A program made the translations under genes and the position numbers. DNA of 64,000 bases from Cognatishimia sp. F0-27 (GTDB lineage Bacteria; Pseudomonadota; Alphaproteobacteria; Rhodobacterales; Rhodobacteraceae): NCBI RefSeq assembly GCF_020667845.1, contig NZ_JAFMPQ010000003.1:186001-250000 (forward strand), written 5' to 3'. Shown here piece after piece: positions 11,181 through 20,509 of the stretch. Position 1 is the stretch's first letter; every line of letters begins with the position of its first letter. The notes under the pieces were generated by a model. The model made no database searches. It was given only the letters and a program-made list of their open reading frames with translations, and was not told the DNA's origin.

Positions 11181-11837
11181 TCAGCGCGCTGCCAGCCGGC
11201 GCCGCAGCCAGTTGTCGACCGGCACCGCCAGCGCCGCGCCATCGCTGATGCCGATGATCACCGCCACCACCCGTTGCGTGTCGCCTTCGCCGTAAAAGAC
11301 CGGCCCGCCGGACTGGCCTTTCTCCACGGAACAGCCGATGCGCCACAGCCCGCCGCTGCGCACCCCGTCGCATCCATTCTCGACATAGACCCTTTGCGGC
11401 GTGGATCGGGGATAGCCCATGAGGGTAAACGGTCCGCCCGGCGCCGCGCGTCCCACCGGCATGGTCGGGGTTTCGAGCGGTTCGGAAAGAGTGATCAGCG
11501 CAAGATCGTGGCGAATGTCGAGCCGCCCGCCCGCATAGGCTTCCGGATGCACTTCCACGGCCCGGACACGCGAGGCCCCGCCATGGCTCTCGCCGTCCCA
11601 TCCGGCGACAAAGACCATGTCGGCGATGCGCCGGGCATACCCGTCCTCGGGCCGCGTGATGCAATGCGCGGCGGTCAGAACCGTATCGGGCCGGATGAGC
11701 GTGCCCGAGCACATCTCAAGCGACCGGTAGCCCGCGATATTGACCCGACCGACGGAGTCCTTGGGGTCCGCAAGGGCGGCAGAGTGGGGCACAAGCGCCA
11801 GCATGGCGCAGAGCAGCGATGACAAGACAAGGCGCAT
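11181..11837 (-). CDS. Secreted trypsin-like serine protease (S1 family)
   Basis: 218 residues when started at 11837 (MRLVLSSLLCAMLALV), which gives a clean signal peptide ending in SAALA; an upstream start at 11927 would bury it. The chymotrypsin fold triad is complete: His58 in LTAAHC, Asp111 in RHDLALI, Ser176 in GQSGGP. Cys43/Cys59 and Cys156/Cys169 could form disulfides, so a periplasmic or extracellular enzyme is likely. It is short and has no PDZ domain, so it is not a DegP/HtrA. Substrate unknown. Confidence 0.85.
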   Translation of the reverse strand: MRLVLSSLLCAMLALVPHSAALADPKDSVGRVNIAGYRSLEMCSGTLIRPDTVLTAAHCITRPEDGYARRIADMVFVAGWDGESHGGASRVRAVEVHPEAYAGGRLDIRHDLALITLSEPLETPTMPVGRAAPGGPFTLMGYPRSTPQRVYVENGCDGVRSGGLWRIGCSVEKGQSGGPVFYGEGDTQRVVAVIIGISDGAALAVPVDNWLRRRLAAR

Positions 11838-12125
11838 GATGGCCGTTCCGATTTGGGTCTTGCGAAGCATAGGCCGGACTCGGGCGCAAACAAGCCGGGT
11901 CCGCTTTGCGGCGAGGGATCCTGTCATGCCCCGGGCAGGATGCCGTCACCTGCCGCCGCGCGGCGGAACCGGCGCTGCCATCATCGGCTCCGCGCCTCCC
12001 GGCCTCCGTGGCCACTTGGGCCCTGAAGCCGCTGCCGACCCCGAAGCCGTGGCCTCGCATCGGTTTCGGGTGGTGCCGACCCGGCCATGCGCGCGCCGCG
12101 TGCACAGCGTCGGGCCGGGTAGGCC

Positions 12126-12177
12126 TGCGCATAATCATGCGCATGGTTTGTGCATCAAATGTGCATGGGTTGTGCAT
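12126..12177 (+). repeat. Array 1 of 11-bp-phased TGTGCAT repeats
   Basis: Four 7-mers start at 12138 (TGCGCAT), 12149, 12160 and 12171 (TGTGCAT), each exactly 11 bp after the last; a fifth TGCGCAT lies 12 bp before, at 12126. The array sits in the 457-bp gap between the divergent protease (minus) and yajC (plus), 118 bp before the yajC start. Nearly identical arrays occur at 27561 and, inverted, at 45912. The pitch puts all units on about one face of the helix, as expected for cooperative binding of a protein. The binding protein is unknown. Nothing else is recognised in 11838-12294. Confidence 0.8.
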
Positions 12178-12294
12178 GGCCAAATTCGCAGCTTCGGTCC
12201 TTGCACATCGTCGCCCCCGCGCATAGGTTCCGCCAAATCCAAACCGCCGGGCCTGGCCCCGCGACCCCCAGTTTTTTCATCCGAGGAGCGCCCG

Positions 12295-12582
12295 ATGGAC
12301 GGTAACGCCTTTGCCCAGTTCGTACCGCTGATTCTGATCTTCGCGATCATGTATTTCCTGTTGATCCGACCGCAGCAGAAGAAGATGAAAGAACACACGA
12401 AAATGGTCGAGGCGCTGCGCCGCGGTGACAAGGTCGTGACCCAGGGCGGGATGATTGGCAAAGTGACAAAAGTCAAAGAAGCCAATGAGTTGGAAGTCGA
12501 AATTGCAGAGGGTGTGCGGGTGACCGTGATCAAGCACACCATCACGCAGGTGCTCTCCAAGACCGAACCCGCCGAAAGCTGA
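12295..12582 (+). CDS. yajC: Preprotein translocase accessory protein YajC
   Basis: 95 residues: one membrane helix (about 9-24, LILIFAIMYFLLI) followed by RPQQKKMKEH and the conserved RRGDKVVTQGGMIGKVTKV domain. Works with SecD and SecF at the Sec translocon. The ATG at 12295 follows GAGGAG; longer upstream frames lack coding character. First gene of yajC-secD-secF, with 11 bp to secD. The 11-bp-phased array upstream may influence its transcription. Confidence 0.97.
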   Translation: MDGNAFAQFVPLILIFAIMYFLLIRPQQKKMKEHTKMVEALRRGDKVVTQGGMIGKVTKVKEANELEVEIAEGVRVTVIKHTITQVLSKTEPAES

Positions 12583-12593
12583 GCCGTTCTCCC

Positions 12594-14255
12594 ATGTTGC
12601 AGATCGACGCCTGGAAACGCATCACGATCTGGCTCACCCTTCTGGTGGGTCTGACGCTTGCGATGCCGAATGCCTTTTACACCCGCGTCGAGACGTATAA
12701 CGATGCGATGCAGGCCATTGAACTTGGCGCCGACACGACAGAAAATCGTGACGCGGCAAGCGTTTGGCCGGATTTCCTGCCATCCGGTCTGGTCAATCTC
12801 GGCCTCGATCTGCGCGGTGGTGCGCATCTGCTTGCCGAGGTCCAGCTCGACGATGTCTATGCCGCGCGCATGGACTCGCTCTGGCCCGACGTGCGCGACG
12901 TTCTGCGCCCCGAGCGCGCCACGGTCGGCACGATCCGCCTGCAACCCTCCGAACCCGGCACGCTGCGTGTGCGCATCTCCGAAGAGGCGGGCATGGCGCG
13001 CGCGCTGGAGCTGGTGCGCGGGCTGGCCCAGCCGGTCGTGACGCTGACCGGTGTCGGCGCGCAAGATCTCGATGTGAGCGGCGACGGCAATGACATCATC
13101 GTGCAACTGTCGGAAGAGGAAAAGCGCGCCACCGACGAACGCACGATGCAGCAAAGCCTTGAAATCATTCGCAGAAGAATCGACGAGGTTGGCACGCGGG
13201 AGCCCACGATCCAGCGGCAGGGCGCTGATCGCATCCTGATCCAGGTGCCCGGCATCGGCTCCGCGGCCGAGCTCAAGGAGATCATCGGCACCACCGCGCA
13301 GCTGACCTTCCAGCCGGTGATCGGCCGCACCAGCGACGAGAATGACGCGCCCGGCATCGGCAATGAGCTTCTGCCGTCGATGGATGAAGAGGGCATCTTC
13401 TACATCCTCGAACAGGCCCCCGTGGTCACCGGCGAAGAGCTGGTGGATGCACAACCCAGCTTCGACCAGAACGGCCGCCCGGCGGTCAACTTCCGCTTCA
13501 ACCCGTCCGGTGCGCGCGCGTTTGGCGACTACACGGCGCAGAATATCGGCAACCCCTTTGCCATCGTGCTCGACGAGGAGGTGATCTCCGCGCCGACGAT
13601 CCAGAGCCATATTCCCGGCGGCTCCGGCATCATCACCGGCAACTTCACCGTCGAGGAATCGACCAACCTCGCCGTGCTGCTGCGCGCCGGCGCACTGCCT
13701 GCGGAGCTGAGCTTTCTCGAAGAGCGCACCATTGGCCCGGAACTGGGTCAGGACAGCATTGATGCCGGCAAGATCGCGACCATCATCGCCTTTGTCGGGG
13801 TGCTGATCTTCATGGCGCTGAGCTATGGTCTGTTTGGCCTATTTGCCAATGTGGCGCTGATCCTCAACATCGCGATGATCTTTGGCTTGCTGAGCCTTGT
13901 CGGAGCGACGCTGACGCTTCCCGGCATCGCCGGGATCGTGCTCACGGTCGGTATGGCGGTGGACGCCAACGTGCTCGTGTTCGAACGGATCCGCGAAGAA
14001 CTCAAGACCGCCAAGGGCCCGGCGCGGGCCATCGAGCTTGGGTATGAAAAAGCCCTCTCGGCGATCATCGACGCCAATATCACCACCTTCATCACGGCTG
14101 TGATCCTGTATGTTATGGGCTCCGGTCCGGTGCGCGGCTTCGCCATCACGCTGGGCTTCGGCATTCTCACATCGGTGTTCACGGCGATCTTCGTCACGCG
14201 CCTGCTCATCGTGATCTGGTTCGAACGCCGCCGCCCCAAGCAGATCGAGGTCTGA
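12594..14255 (+). CDS. secD: Protein translocase subunit SecD
   Basis: Proton-motive-force-driven subunit that pulls exported proteins out of SecYEG into the periplasm. 553 residues: first helix near residues 7-24, the family signature GLDLRGGAHLL, a large periplasmic P1 domain, then five helices near the C-terminus containing the conserved VGMAVDANVLVFERIREE. Ends one base before the secF start. Confidence 0.97.
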   Translation: MLQIDAWKRITIWLTLLVGLTLAMPNAFYTRVETYNDAMQAIELGADTTENRDAASVWPDFLPSGLVNLGLDLRGGAHLLAEVQLDDVYAARMDSLWPDVRDVLRPERATVGTIRLQPSEPGTLRVRISEEAGMARALELVRGLAQPVVTLTGVGAQDLDVSGDGNDIIVQLSEEEKRATDERTMQQSLEIIRRRIDEVGTREPTIQRQGADRILIQVPGIGSAAELKEIIGTTAQLTFQPVIGRTSDENDAPGIGNELLPSMDEEGIFYILEQAPVVTGEELVDAQPSFDQNGRPAVNFRFNPSGARAFGDYTAQNIGNPFAIVLDEEVISAPTIQSHIPGGSGIITGNFTVEESTNLAVLLRAGALPAELSFLEERTIGPELGQDSIDAGKIATIIAFVGVLIFMALSYGLFGLFANVALILNIAMIFGLLSLVGATLTLPGIAGIVLTVGMAVDANVLVFERIREELKTAKGPARAIELGYEKALSAIIDANITTFITAVILYVMGSGPVRGFAITLGFGILTSVFTAIFVTRLLIVIWFERRRPKQIEV

Positions 14256-14256
14256 C

Positions 14257-15231
14257 ATGCGTCTGAGACTGGTTCGTCAAAACACGAATTTCGACTTCTT
14301 CTCGCGCTGGCGGCTGTGGTTGGGCCTGTCTGCGCTGCTGATCGTCGTGAGCTTTGCCAGCTTCCTCTTGCAAGGGCTGAACTACGGGATCGACTTCCGC
14401 GGCGGCACCACGATCCGCACCGAAAGCACGGAGCCGGTTGATGTGGGCACCTATCGTGCCGCCCTCGAAACGCTGGCGCTGGGCGATGTGTCGATCTCCG
14501 AGGTATTCGATCCGACCTTCGGCCCGGACCAGAACGTTGCGATGATCCGCATCCAGGCGCAGGAAGGCGAAGAGGCGGTCACGGCCACCTTGATCGAAGA
14601 GGTCGGGGTTGCGCTGCAAGCGGTGGATCCCGGTCTGAAACTGCCCTTTGCCTCGGTGGAGTCGGTTGGTCCGAAAGTCTCCGGCGAGTTGATCCAGACC
14701 GCGGCCATCGCTGTCGTTCTCGCGATTGCGGCGGTTCTGATCTACATCTGGCTGCGCTTCGAATGGCAATTCGCCGTCGGTGCGGTTGTTGCGCTTGTGC
14801 ATGACGTGATCCTGACCATCGGTATTTTCTCCGAACTTCAGATCAAGTTCGACCTTGCCATCATCGCCGCCCTTCTGACCATCGTGGGCTATTCGCTCAA
14901 CGATACGGTGGTGGTGTTCGACCGGGTGCGCGAGAACCTGATCAAGTACAAGTCCAAGGATCTCAACGAGGTGCTCAACATCTCGATCAACGAAACGCTC
15001 AGCCGGACATTCATGACATCGGCCACGACGCTTCTTGCGCTGATCGCGCTGTTCGTGTTGGGCGGCGACGTGATCCGGGGCTTTGTCTTCGCGATGATCT
15101 GGGGCGTGATCGTCGGCACCTACAGCTCGATCTTCGTGGCCTCCGCGATCCTGTTGTGGCTTGGCGTGAAGCGCGACTGGTCCAAGCCGACCGACACGAC
15201 CGGGAACCAGTTCGGCAATATCGATGCCTGA
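14257..15231 (+). CDS. secF: Protein translocase subunit SecF
   Basis: Partner of SecD. 324 residues: N-terminal helix, signature GIDFRGGTTIRTE, short periplasmic domain, five C-terminal helices with VGYSLNDTVVVFDRVREN. Immediate 1-bp spacing after secD indicates co-translation. Normal length. Confidence 0.97.
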   Translation: MRLRLVRQNTNFDFFSRWRLWLGLSALLIVVSFASFLLQGLNYGIDFRGGTTIRTESTEPVDVGTYRAALETLALGDVSISEVFDPTFGPDQNVAMIRIQAQEGEEAVTATLIEEVGVALQAVDPGLKLPFASVESVGPKVSGELIQTAAIAVVLAIAAVLIYIWLRFEWQFAVGAVVALVHDVILTIGIFSELQIKFDLAIIAALLTIVGYSLNDTVVVFDRVRENLIKYKSKDLNEVLNISINETLSRTFMTSATTLLALIALFVLGGDVIRGFVFAMIWGVIVGTYSSIFVASAILLWLGVKRDWSKPTDTTGNQFGNIDA

Positions 15232-15257
15232 TGCCGCCTGTCCGGCGATGACCTGAG

Positions 15258-16010
15258 ATGCCTGACTGGCTGGTTCTGGCATCACAGACAGACGGGATCG
15301 GCTGGGTAGCGGCGGCGGCCTTCATGGCGGGCCTTGTGCGCGGATTTTCGGGCTTTGGCACGGCAATGGTGTTCCTGCCGGTCGCAGGGCAGTTTGTCCC
15401 GCCGGTTTGGGCGGTTGTGGTGCTTGTCATCATGGATGCCTTCGGCCCCTTGCCCAACCTGCCGCGCGCGTGGCGCGACGCCGATCTGCCGGATCTGCGC
15501 CGCTTGTTGCTGGCGACCTTCGTCATGCTGCCGCTTGGGTTGCTGGTGCTCAATGTCGTGTCGGAAGAGGTGTTTCGCAGCGTGGTCGGCGGTGTCGCGC
15601 TGCTGCTGCTGGTCTGTCTGGTGGCCGGGCTGCGCTATCGCGGGACCCTGCGCGCCTCGATGGTCTATGGCATCGGCGCGGTCGGCGGCTTTCTCGGCGG
15701 GGCTGCGGGCATGCCCGGGCCGCCGATCATCTTCTTCTACATGGCCAGCCCGCTTGGCCCCGCTACAATCCGGGGCAATACCATGCTCTATCTCTACGGG
15801 TTCGACCTGATGCTGATCGGGCTGCTGGCGCTGAGCGGGGGGCTTGTGGCGCAGGCGGTGGGGCTCGGGCTCATCATGGCGATGCCGCTGATGCTTGGAA
15901 ATCTGCTCGGGGCTGCTATTTTCAGACCGGAACGGGAGCGGCTCTACCGCAGCGCGGCCTACCTGATCATCGCCGTATCGGCGCTGTCGGGTTTGCCGAT
16001 CTGGGGGTGA
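15258..16010 (+). CDS. TSUP (TauE/SafE) family membrane permease
   Basis: 250 residues of about eight hydrophobic helices. The N-terminal GLVRGFSGFGTAMVFLPVAG and the mid-protein GGFLGGAAGMPGPPIIFF are the duplicated family motifs. Members export sulfite or sulfonates or take up related small anions; the substrate is not predictable here. It lies 26 bp after secF, probably in the same transcript, and 28 bp before the Mth938 gene. Confidence 0.88.
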   Translation: MPDWLVLASQTDGIGWVAAAAFMAGLVRGFSGFGTAMVFLPVAGQFVPPVWAVVVLVIMDAFGPLPNLPRAWRDADLPDLRRLLLATFVMLPLGLLVLNVVSEEVFRSVVGGVALLLLVCLVAGLRYRGTLRASMVYGIGAVGGFLGGAAGMPGPPIIFFYMASPLGPATIRGNTMLYLYGFDLMLIGLLALSGGLVAQAVGLGLIMAMPLMLGNLLGAAIFRPERERLYRSAAYLIIAVSALSGLPIWG

Positions 16011-16038
16011 GGCCGCTTCATCGCAAGAGACTGGACCG

Positions 16039-16392
16039 ATGCGCATCAATGAAATCGAATTCACCGACGCGGTTCCCGTGGAAAGCTACGGGCCGGGCTT
16101 TTTCAAGGCGGGAGGGACCCAGATCGACGGTCCCATGATCATGTCGGGGGCGGGTCCGCGCGCTTGGGGCGGGCTGGAGGATCTTGACGCGCTTCTCGCG
16201 CTCGCCGGGCAGATCGACGTGCTTTTTGTCGGCATGGGCGCGGAGATCGCGCATCTGCCTGCCGGGCTGCGCAGCCGTCTTGAGGATGCGGGCCTCGGGG
16301 TCGAGGTGATGGGAAGCCCGGCGGCGTGCCGCACCTACAACGTGCTGCTGAGCGAAGGGCGCCGGATCGCCCTCGCGGTGCTGCCGGTCTGA
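16039..16392 (+). CDS. Mth938-like (DUF498) domain protein, NDUFAF3 homologue
   Basis: 117 residues with the family pattern GPMIMSGAGPRAWGG at about 34-48 and GMGAEIAHLP. The mitochondrial homologue NDUFAF3 is a complex I assembly factor; the gene commonly follows secF in alphaproteobacteria. No catalytic residues are known. A role in respiratory complex I or membrane protein assembly is inference from the homologue and the secDF linkage. Confidence 0.85.
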   Translation: MRINEIEFTDAVPVESYGPGFFKAGGTQIDGPMIMSGAGPRAWGGLEDLDALLALAGQIDVLFVGMGAEIAHLPAGLRSRLEDAGLGVEVMGSPAACRTYNVLLSEGRRIALAVLPV

Positions 16393-16503
16393 AGCCGGTC
16401 TTCGGCCGGTCGAGGGCGGGGGCGCATGCGTTTGCGACGAAACGGCAGGCCACGCGATCCGGGACCGGAGCATCGCGCGGCAAAGCATGCTATGCTGGCG
16501 TCT

Positions 16504-16896
16504 ATGAAACCGACGACCATTGATGCCTTTCACGCGGCTCTGCCGCCTGAAGACCGGGTGATCTGTGACCGGCTCAGGGCGATCATCGACGGCGCGTTGC
16601 CGGATGCGCAGAGCAAGATCTGGCACGCGCATCCCGTGTGGTTCCTGTCCGGCAATCCGATCGTCGGTTATGGGCGGCTGAAATCCGGCCCGCGGCTGTT
16701 GTTCTGGAGCGGCCAGTCTTTCGAGACGGCCGGTCTTGTCCCCTCGGGGCGCTTCAAGGCGGCGGAAATCCGGTATGGCTCCGCTGCCGCGATCAAGGCG
16801 GACAGGCTCGAGGCGTGGCTGGACGAGGCGCGCCGGATCCAGTGGGACTACAAGAACATCGTCAAGCGCAAGGGCCAGCTCCTGCGTCTTGTCTGA
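16504..16896 (+). CDS. DUF1801 domain protein
   Basis: 130 residues from MKPTTIDAFHAALPPEDRVI; ATGs at 16426 and 16492 are alternative starts. The fold is YdhG/YjbR-like: DRLRAIIDGALPDAQSKIWH, then HPVWFLSGNPIVGYGRLKSG. The biochemical function of the family is not established. A second, divergent DUF1801 gene is at 60076. It stands between the secDF group and a VOC gene. Confidence 0.78.
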   Translation: MKPTTIDAFHAALPPEDRVICDRLRAIIDGALPDAQSKIWHAHPVWFLSGNPIVGYGRLKSGPRLLFWSGQSFETAGLVPSGRFKAAEIRYGSAAAIKADRLEAWLDEARRIQWDYKNIVKRKGQLLRLV

Positions 16897-16939
16897 CCGC
16901 GTCGAAGCTGGCGGGGACACCGAACAAGGAGGCGTCTGC

Positions 16940-17323
16940 ATGGCCTACAAACCCCAAGGATACACCGATCTTTCGCCCTACCTGCTCGTCAAGGATGCAG
17001 AAGCCGTCCTGCAATTCTGCGAGACGGTCTTTGGCGCGACCCGGCTGCGCGTGTTTCCATCCGAGCAGGGCGGCATCCTGCATGCGGAATGCCGGATCGG
17101 CGATACGGTCATCATGATGGGGGAGGCCGAGGGGCCTGCTGCCATGCTGCATCTCTACCTCGCCGATCCCGACAGCGCGTTCGACGGTGCGCTGGCCGCC
17201 GGTGCGACGGTGCTGCAACCGATGATGGAGAAGGGTGACGGCGACCGGCGCGGCGGAATACGGGCGCCGGATGGCACGCAATGGTATCTTGCCCGCCAGA
17301 TCGGCAGCGCCCCCGAGGCGTGA
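16940..17323 (+). CDS. VOC superfamily (glyoxalase/PhnB-like) protein
   Basis: 127 residues with the betaalphabetabetabeta arrangement: SPYLLVKDAEAVLQFCETVF, then HAECRIGDTVIMMGE, LYLADPDSAFDGALAAGA, and C-terminal GGIRAPDGTQWYLA. Similar to PhnB-type proteins; potential metal ligands include His (LHAE) and Asp/Glu residues, but the pattern is incomplete so enzymatic activity is open. Start ATG at 16940 is preceded by AAGGAGG. Follows the DUF1801 gene by 43 bp. Confidence 0.82.
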   Translation: MAYKPQGYTDLSPYLLVKDAEAVLQFCETVFGATRLRVFPSEQGGILHAECRIGDTVIMMGEAEGPAAMLHLYLADPDSAFDGALAAGATVLQPMMEKGDGDRRGGIRAPDGTQWYLARQIGSAPEA

Positions 17324-17416
17324 CGGCGCGGGCCATGCCGCATGCACGGCACCGTTGACCATGCCCGCCGCGCGTGTCATGCCGGGCGGACCGTGATCGC
17401 GGGATGAGGGCAATTC

Positions 17417-18793
17417 ATGAAGGTCATCATTTGCGGAGCAGGGCAGGTCGGCTGGCAGATTGCGCGCCACCTGTCGGGCGAGCGCAACGACGTGACGGTG
17501 GTCGACAACAACCCCGATCTGGTGCGGCGTGCCACCGATACGCTGGACGTTCAGGGGATCGCGGGGTTTGCCTCTTACCCGGATGTGCTCGACAAGGCCG
17601 GGGCGCGGGATGCCGACATGGTGATCGCCGCCACGCATTCGGACGAGGTGAACATGGTCACCTGCCAGGTTGCACACTCCGTGTTTGACGTGCCGCGCAA
17701 GATCGCGCGCCTGCGCGCGCAAAGCTACCTGACGGCGATCTATTCCGATCTCTACCGCCGCGACCACATGCCGATCGACGTGGTGATCAGCCCCGAGAAA
17801 GAAGTCGCCGAGGCCGCGCTGCAGAGGCTTTCGGCGCCCGCCGCCTTTGATACCGAGCGGTTCTTTGAAGGGGCCGCCCAGCTTCTGGGCCTGACCATCG
17901 ACGAAGACTGCCCTGTGGTGAACACGCCGCTGCGGCAGCTGACAGACCTCTTTTCCACCCTGCGCAGCGTCGTGGTCGGTGTGCGGCGCGACGGCAAGCT
18001 CTTCGCCCCCGAAGCGCGCGACCAGCTGTTTGTCGGCGATGCCTGTTACGTGGTGGTCCATGCCGATGACATCCGCCGCACGATGGAGATTTTTGGCAAG
18101 ACCGTGCGCAAGCAGGAGCGCGTGGTGCTTGTGGGCGGCGGAAATGTCGGGCTTGCGGTGGCCCATGCGCTGGAAAAAGGTCCGACGCGCATCCGCGCCA
18201 AGGTCATCGAAAAGAGCCGGCGCTGTGCGGAGTTGGCCGCCGAGGCGCTGGAGCGCACGATTGTGCTGCATGGCGACGGGCTGGACACGAACCTGTTGCA
18301 GGAAGCCGGGATTTCCCGGGCCGATGCCGCACTTTGCGTGACCGATGACGACAAGACCAACTTGCTCGCGGCGGTGCGCGCCAAGGCCGCCGGCTGCCCG
18401 ATGGCCATTGCCCTCGTAAACGACCCGACGCTGGTTCCGCTGATGGAGCCACTCGGGATCGACGCCTATATCAATCCGCGGGCCACCACGGTCTCGTCGA
18501 TCCTGCGCCACATCCGTCATGGGCGGGTGCGCGCGGTCTATTCCATCGGAGACGCAGAGGCCGAAGTGATCGAGGCCGAAGTGCTCTCGACCTCGCCGCT
18601 CGCGGGGCAGACGATCCGCGAAATCGACTTTCCCGAAGGGGTGCTCGTGGGGGCCGTCCGACGTGGTGAAAAGGTGATGAAACCGACCGGCGGGATGCGC
18701 ATCGAAGAGGGTGACCAGGTGGTGATCTTCTCGCTGGCCGAGGATGTCCCCGAAGTAGAGCGCCTGCTGCAAGTCTCTATTGATTTCTTCTGA
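17417..18793 (+). CDS. trkA: Trk potassium uptake system NAD-binding protein TrkA
   Basis: Cytoplasmic gating subunit of the Trk K+ transporter. 458 residues in two halves, each an NAD-binding RCK domain (MKVIICGAGQVGWQIARHLS at 1-20; VVLVGGGNVGLAVAHAL near 235) plus a C-terminal RCK_C module (e.g. IREIDFPEGVLVGAVRRG). The trkH gene follows 11 bp later. The order trkA-trkH-hfq-hflX is typical of alphaproteobacteria, where it usually follows ntrBC/ntrYX; the upstream part here is different. Confidence 0.96.
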   Translation: MKVIICGAGQVGWQIARHLSGERNDVTVVDNNPDLVRRATDTLDVQGIAGFASYPDVLDKAGARDADMVIAATHSDEVNMVTCQVAHSVFDVPRKIARLRAQSYLTAIYSDLYRRDHMPIDVVISPEKEVAEAALQRLSAPAAFDTERFFEGAAQLLGLTIDEDCPVVNTPLRQLTDLFSTLRSVVVGVRRDGKLFAPEARDQLFVGDACYVVVHADDIRRTMEIFGKTVRKQERVVLVGGGNVGLAVAHALEKGPTRIRAKVIEKSRRCAELAAEALERTIVLHGDGLDTNLLQEAGISRADAALCVTDDDKTNLLAAVRAKAAGCPMAIALVNDPTLVPLMEPLGIDAYINPRATTVSSILRHIRHGRVRAVYSIGDAEAEVIEAEVLSTSPLAGQTIREIDFPEGVLVGAVRRGEKVMKPTGGMRIEEGDQVVIFSLAEDVPEVERLLQVSIDFF

Positions 18794-18804
18794 GGGCGCG
18801 CCTG

Positions 18805-20319
18805 ATGTCGATGATCTCGCGCCTGCCGATCTTCTTGCTGATGATGGGCGCCGTGTCGGCCTCGATGGCCATCCCGGCGATCTTCGCGCTGGTCATCGAG
18901 GATCACTCGGACGCGCGCGCGTTTTTCTATTCCGGCATCGTCGGCGGCACGCTGACGACGCTGGCGGCGGTGGCGCTGGCCAATCGCGAGCATAACCAGA
19001 GCCCGCTGCGCCAGCTTCTGGCGCTGTTGGCGGCCTTCGTGTTCCTGCCCGTGCTGATGGCCGTTCCGTTCTGGGAAGCGGTGCGCACCACCACGTTCCT
19101 GTCCGCGTATTTCGAGATGGTCTCGTCCTTTACCACCACCGGCGTCACCCTGTTCGACAATGCGCGCCTGTCGGGTCCGGAGCATCTCTGGCGTGCACAG
19201 GTGGGATGGATGGGCGGCTTGGTGATGTGGGTTGCGGCGGCGGCCATCATGGCGCCGCTGGCGCTTGGCGGCTTCGAGATCACCGCGCGCGGCGAGCCGG
19301 GCCAGCCCGTGGTCGGGGGGGCCGGGATGAACGAAAAGAGCGACCCCGGCCTGCGGGTGTGGCGCTCGGTGATCGCGCTTGCGCCGGTCTATACGGGGCT
19401 CACGGGCGCGCTTTGTATCATGCTTCTGGTCGCCGGGGATCCCCCGCTGACAGCGGTCAGTCTCGCCATGTCGGTCATGGCAACCTCGGGCATCGCGCCG
19501 GATGGCGCCGTGCTCGGCAGCGCAAGCGGTCTCGCAGGCGAGATGATCCTGTTCTGCTTCTTGTTCTTTGCGCTGTCGCGGGTGACCTTCTCCTCCGATA
19601 CCAGCGTGATCCGCGAAACACGGCTGCTGCACGACCCCGAATTTCGCCTTGGCGTGCTGATCGTGCTCGTGGTGCCGGTCGCGCTGTTTATGCGTCATTG
19701 GTGGGCGTCCTTCGACGTGGGCCAGGAAGAGAACCTCGCTCAGGGACTGCGGGCGTTCTGGGGCGCGCTCTTCACGGCGCTGAGCTACCTGTCGACCACC
19801 GGGTTTGTCTCTGCCGACTGGCAGACCGCGCAGAATTGGTCCGGCCTCTCGACACCGGGGCTGATCCTCATGGGGCTGGCTCTGCTCGGGGGAGGGGTGG
19901 CGACAACCGCCGGTGGCGTCAAGCTGATGCGCGTCTACGCTCTGGGCCTGAACGCAAACCGCGAAGTCGAGCGGTTGATCCATCCCAGCTCGGTCGGGCG
20001 GTCGCGCATCGTCTCCCGTCGCACGCGGCGCGAAGGCGCGTTTATCGCCTGGGTGTTCTTCATGCTCTTTGCGCTTTCGCTGGCGGCGTTTGCGGTCGGG
20101 CTTGGCGCGTTCAACGTCCCCTTCGAGCCCGCGCTGGTACTCACGATCGCCGCGTTGACAAATACCGGACCCTTGGTCGAAATGGCATCCGCCACCACCA
20201 TAGACCTGATCGCGCTGGCACCCGGCGCCAAGCTGGCCCTGTGTGGCGGGATGATCCTGGGGCGGCTCGAATTGCTGGCAATCATCGTGATGTTGAGCCC
20301 CGAGGTCTGGCGCGACTGA
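18805..20319 (+). CDS. trkH: Trk potassium transporter membrane subunit TrkH
   Basis: K+-conducting subunit. 504 residues, about ten to twelve helices, with selectivity-filter type repeats: SSFTTTGVTLFD, VMATSGIAPDGA, LSTTGFVSADW and ALTNTGPLVEM, each carrying the conserved filter Gly. Directly downstream of trkA. A nested palindrome (GATTGAC ... TGACA-ATC-TGTCA-GTCAATT) overlaps its 3' end at about 20318-20350 and may end transcription or mark a regulatory site. Confidence 0.95.
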   Translation: MSMISRLPIFLLMMGAVSASMAIPAIFALVIEDHSDARAFFYSGIVGGTLTTLAAVALANREHNQSPLRQLLALLAAFVFLPVLMAVPFWEAVRTTTFLSAYFEMVSSFTTTGVTLFDNARLSGPEHLWRAQVGWMGGLVMWVAAAAIMAPLALGGFEITARGEPGQPVVGGAGMNEKSDPGLRVWRSVIALAPVYTGLTGALCIMLLVAGDPPLTAVSLAMSVMATSGIAPDGAVLGSASGLAGEMILFCFLFFALSRVTFSSDTSVIRETRLLHDPEFRLGVLIVLVVPVALFMRHWWASFDVGQEENLAQGLRAFWGALFTALSYLSTTGFVSADWQTAQNWSGLSTPGLILMGLALLGGGVATTAGGVKLMRVYALGLNANREVERLIHPSSVGRSRIVSRRTRREGAFIAWVFFMLFALSLAAFAVGLGAFNVPFEPALVLTIAALTNTGPLVEMASATTIDLIALAPGAKLALCGGMILGRLELLAIIVMLSPEVWRD

Positions 20320-20509
20320 TTGACCGGGGGTGACAATCTGTCAGTCAATTGCTGTCTGCCTAGATTGACATTGGGCAAAAAGCCTGAAATTTCATCTGGA
20401 AATTCCATGTCTTGCGCCCCATACTCTTTCGGACGCGGAGCTGCGCACAGCAGTTCGGTCAGTGAATTGACGCTTTAGACAAGACACATAAAACAAAAGG
20501 CAACGGCCA
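20320..20509 (+). promoter_or_regulatory. Probable hfq-hflX promoter region
   Basis: AT-richer than its surroundings. Two candidate -35 hexamers on the plus strand: TTGACA at 20365-20370 and TTGACG at 20467-20472; neither has a convincing -10 at 16-18 bp. The palindrome TGACA-ATC-TGTCA at 20331-20343 could be a regulator site. An exact start site cannot be given. Confidence 0.4.

Noticed and set aside
10881-11822. 313-codon plus ORF across the serS-protease gap
   Set aside because: Half of it is antisense to the protease gene; composition is that of noise.
12126-12177. TGTGCAT arrays read as DnaA boxes or a replication origin
   Set aside because: The complement CCATGCACA matches the DnaA consensus TTATCCACA at only 6 of 9 bases, the regular 11-bp pitch is not origin-like, and no origin-associated gene (dnaA, hemE, parAB) is near.
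16862-18772. 636-codon minus ORF opposite trkA and the VOC gene
   Set aside because: Antisense to well-matched genes, no recognisable motif.
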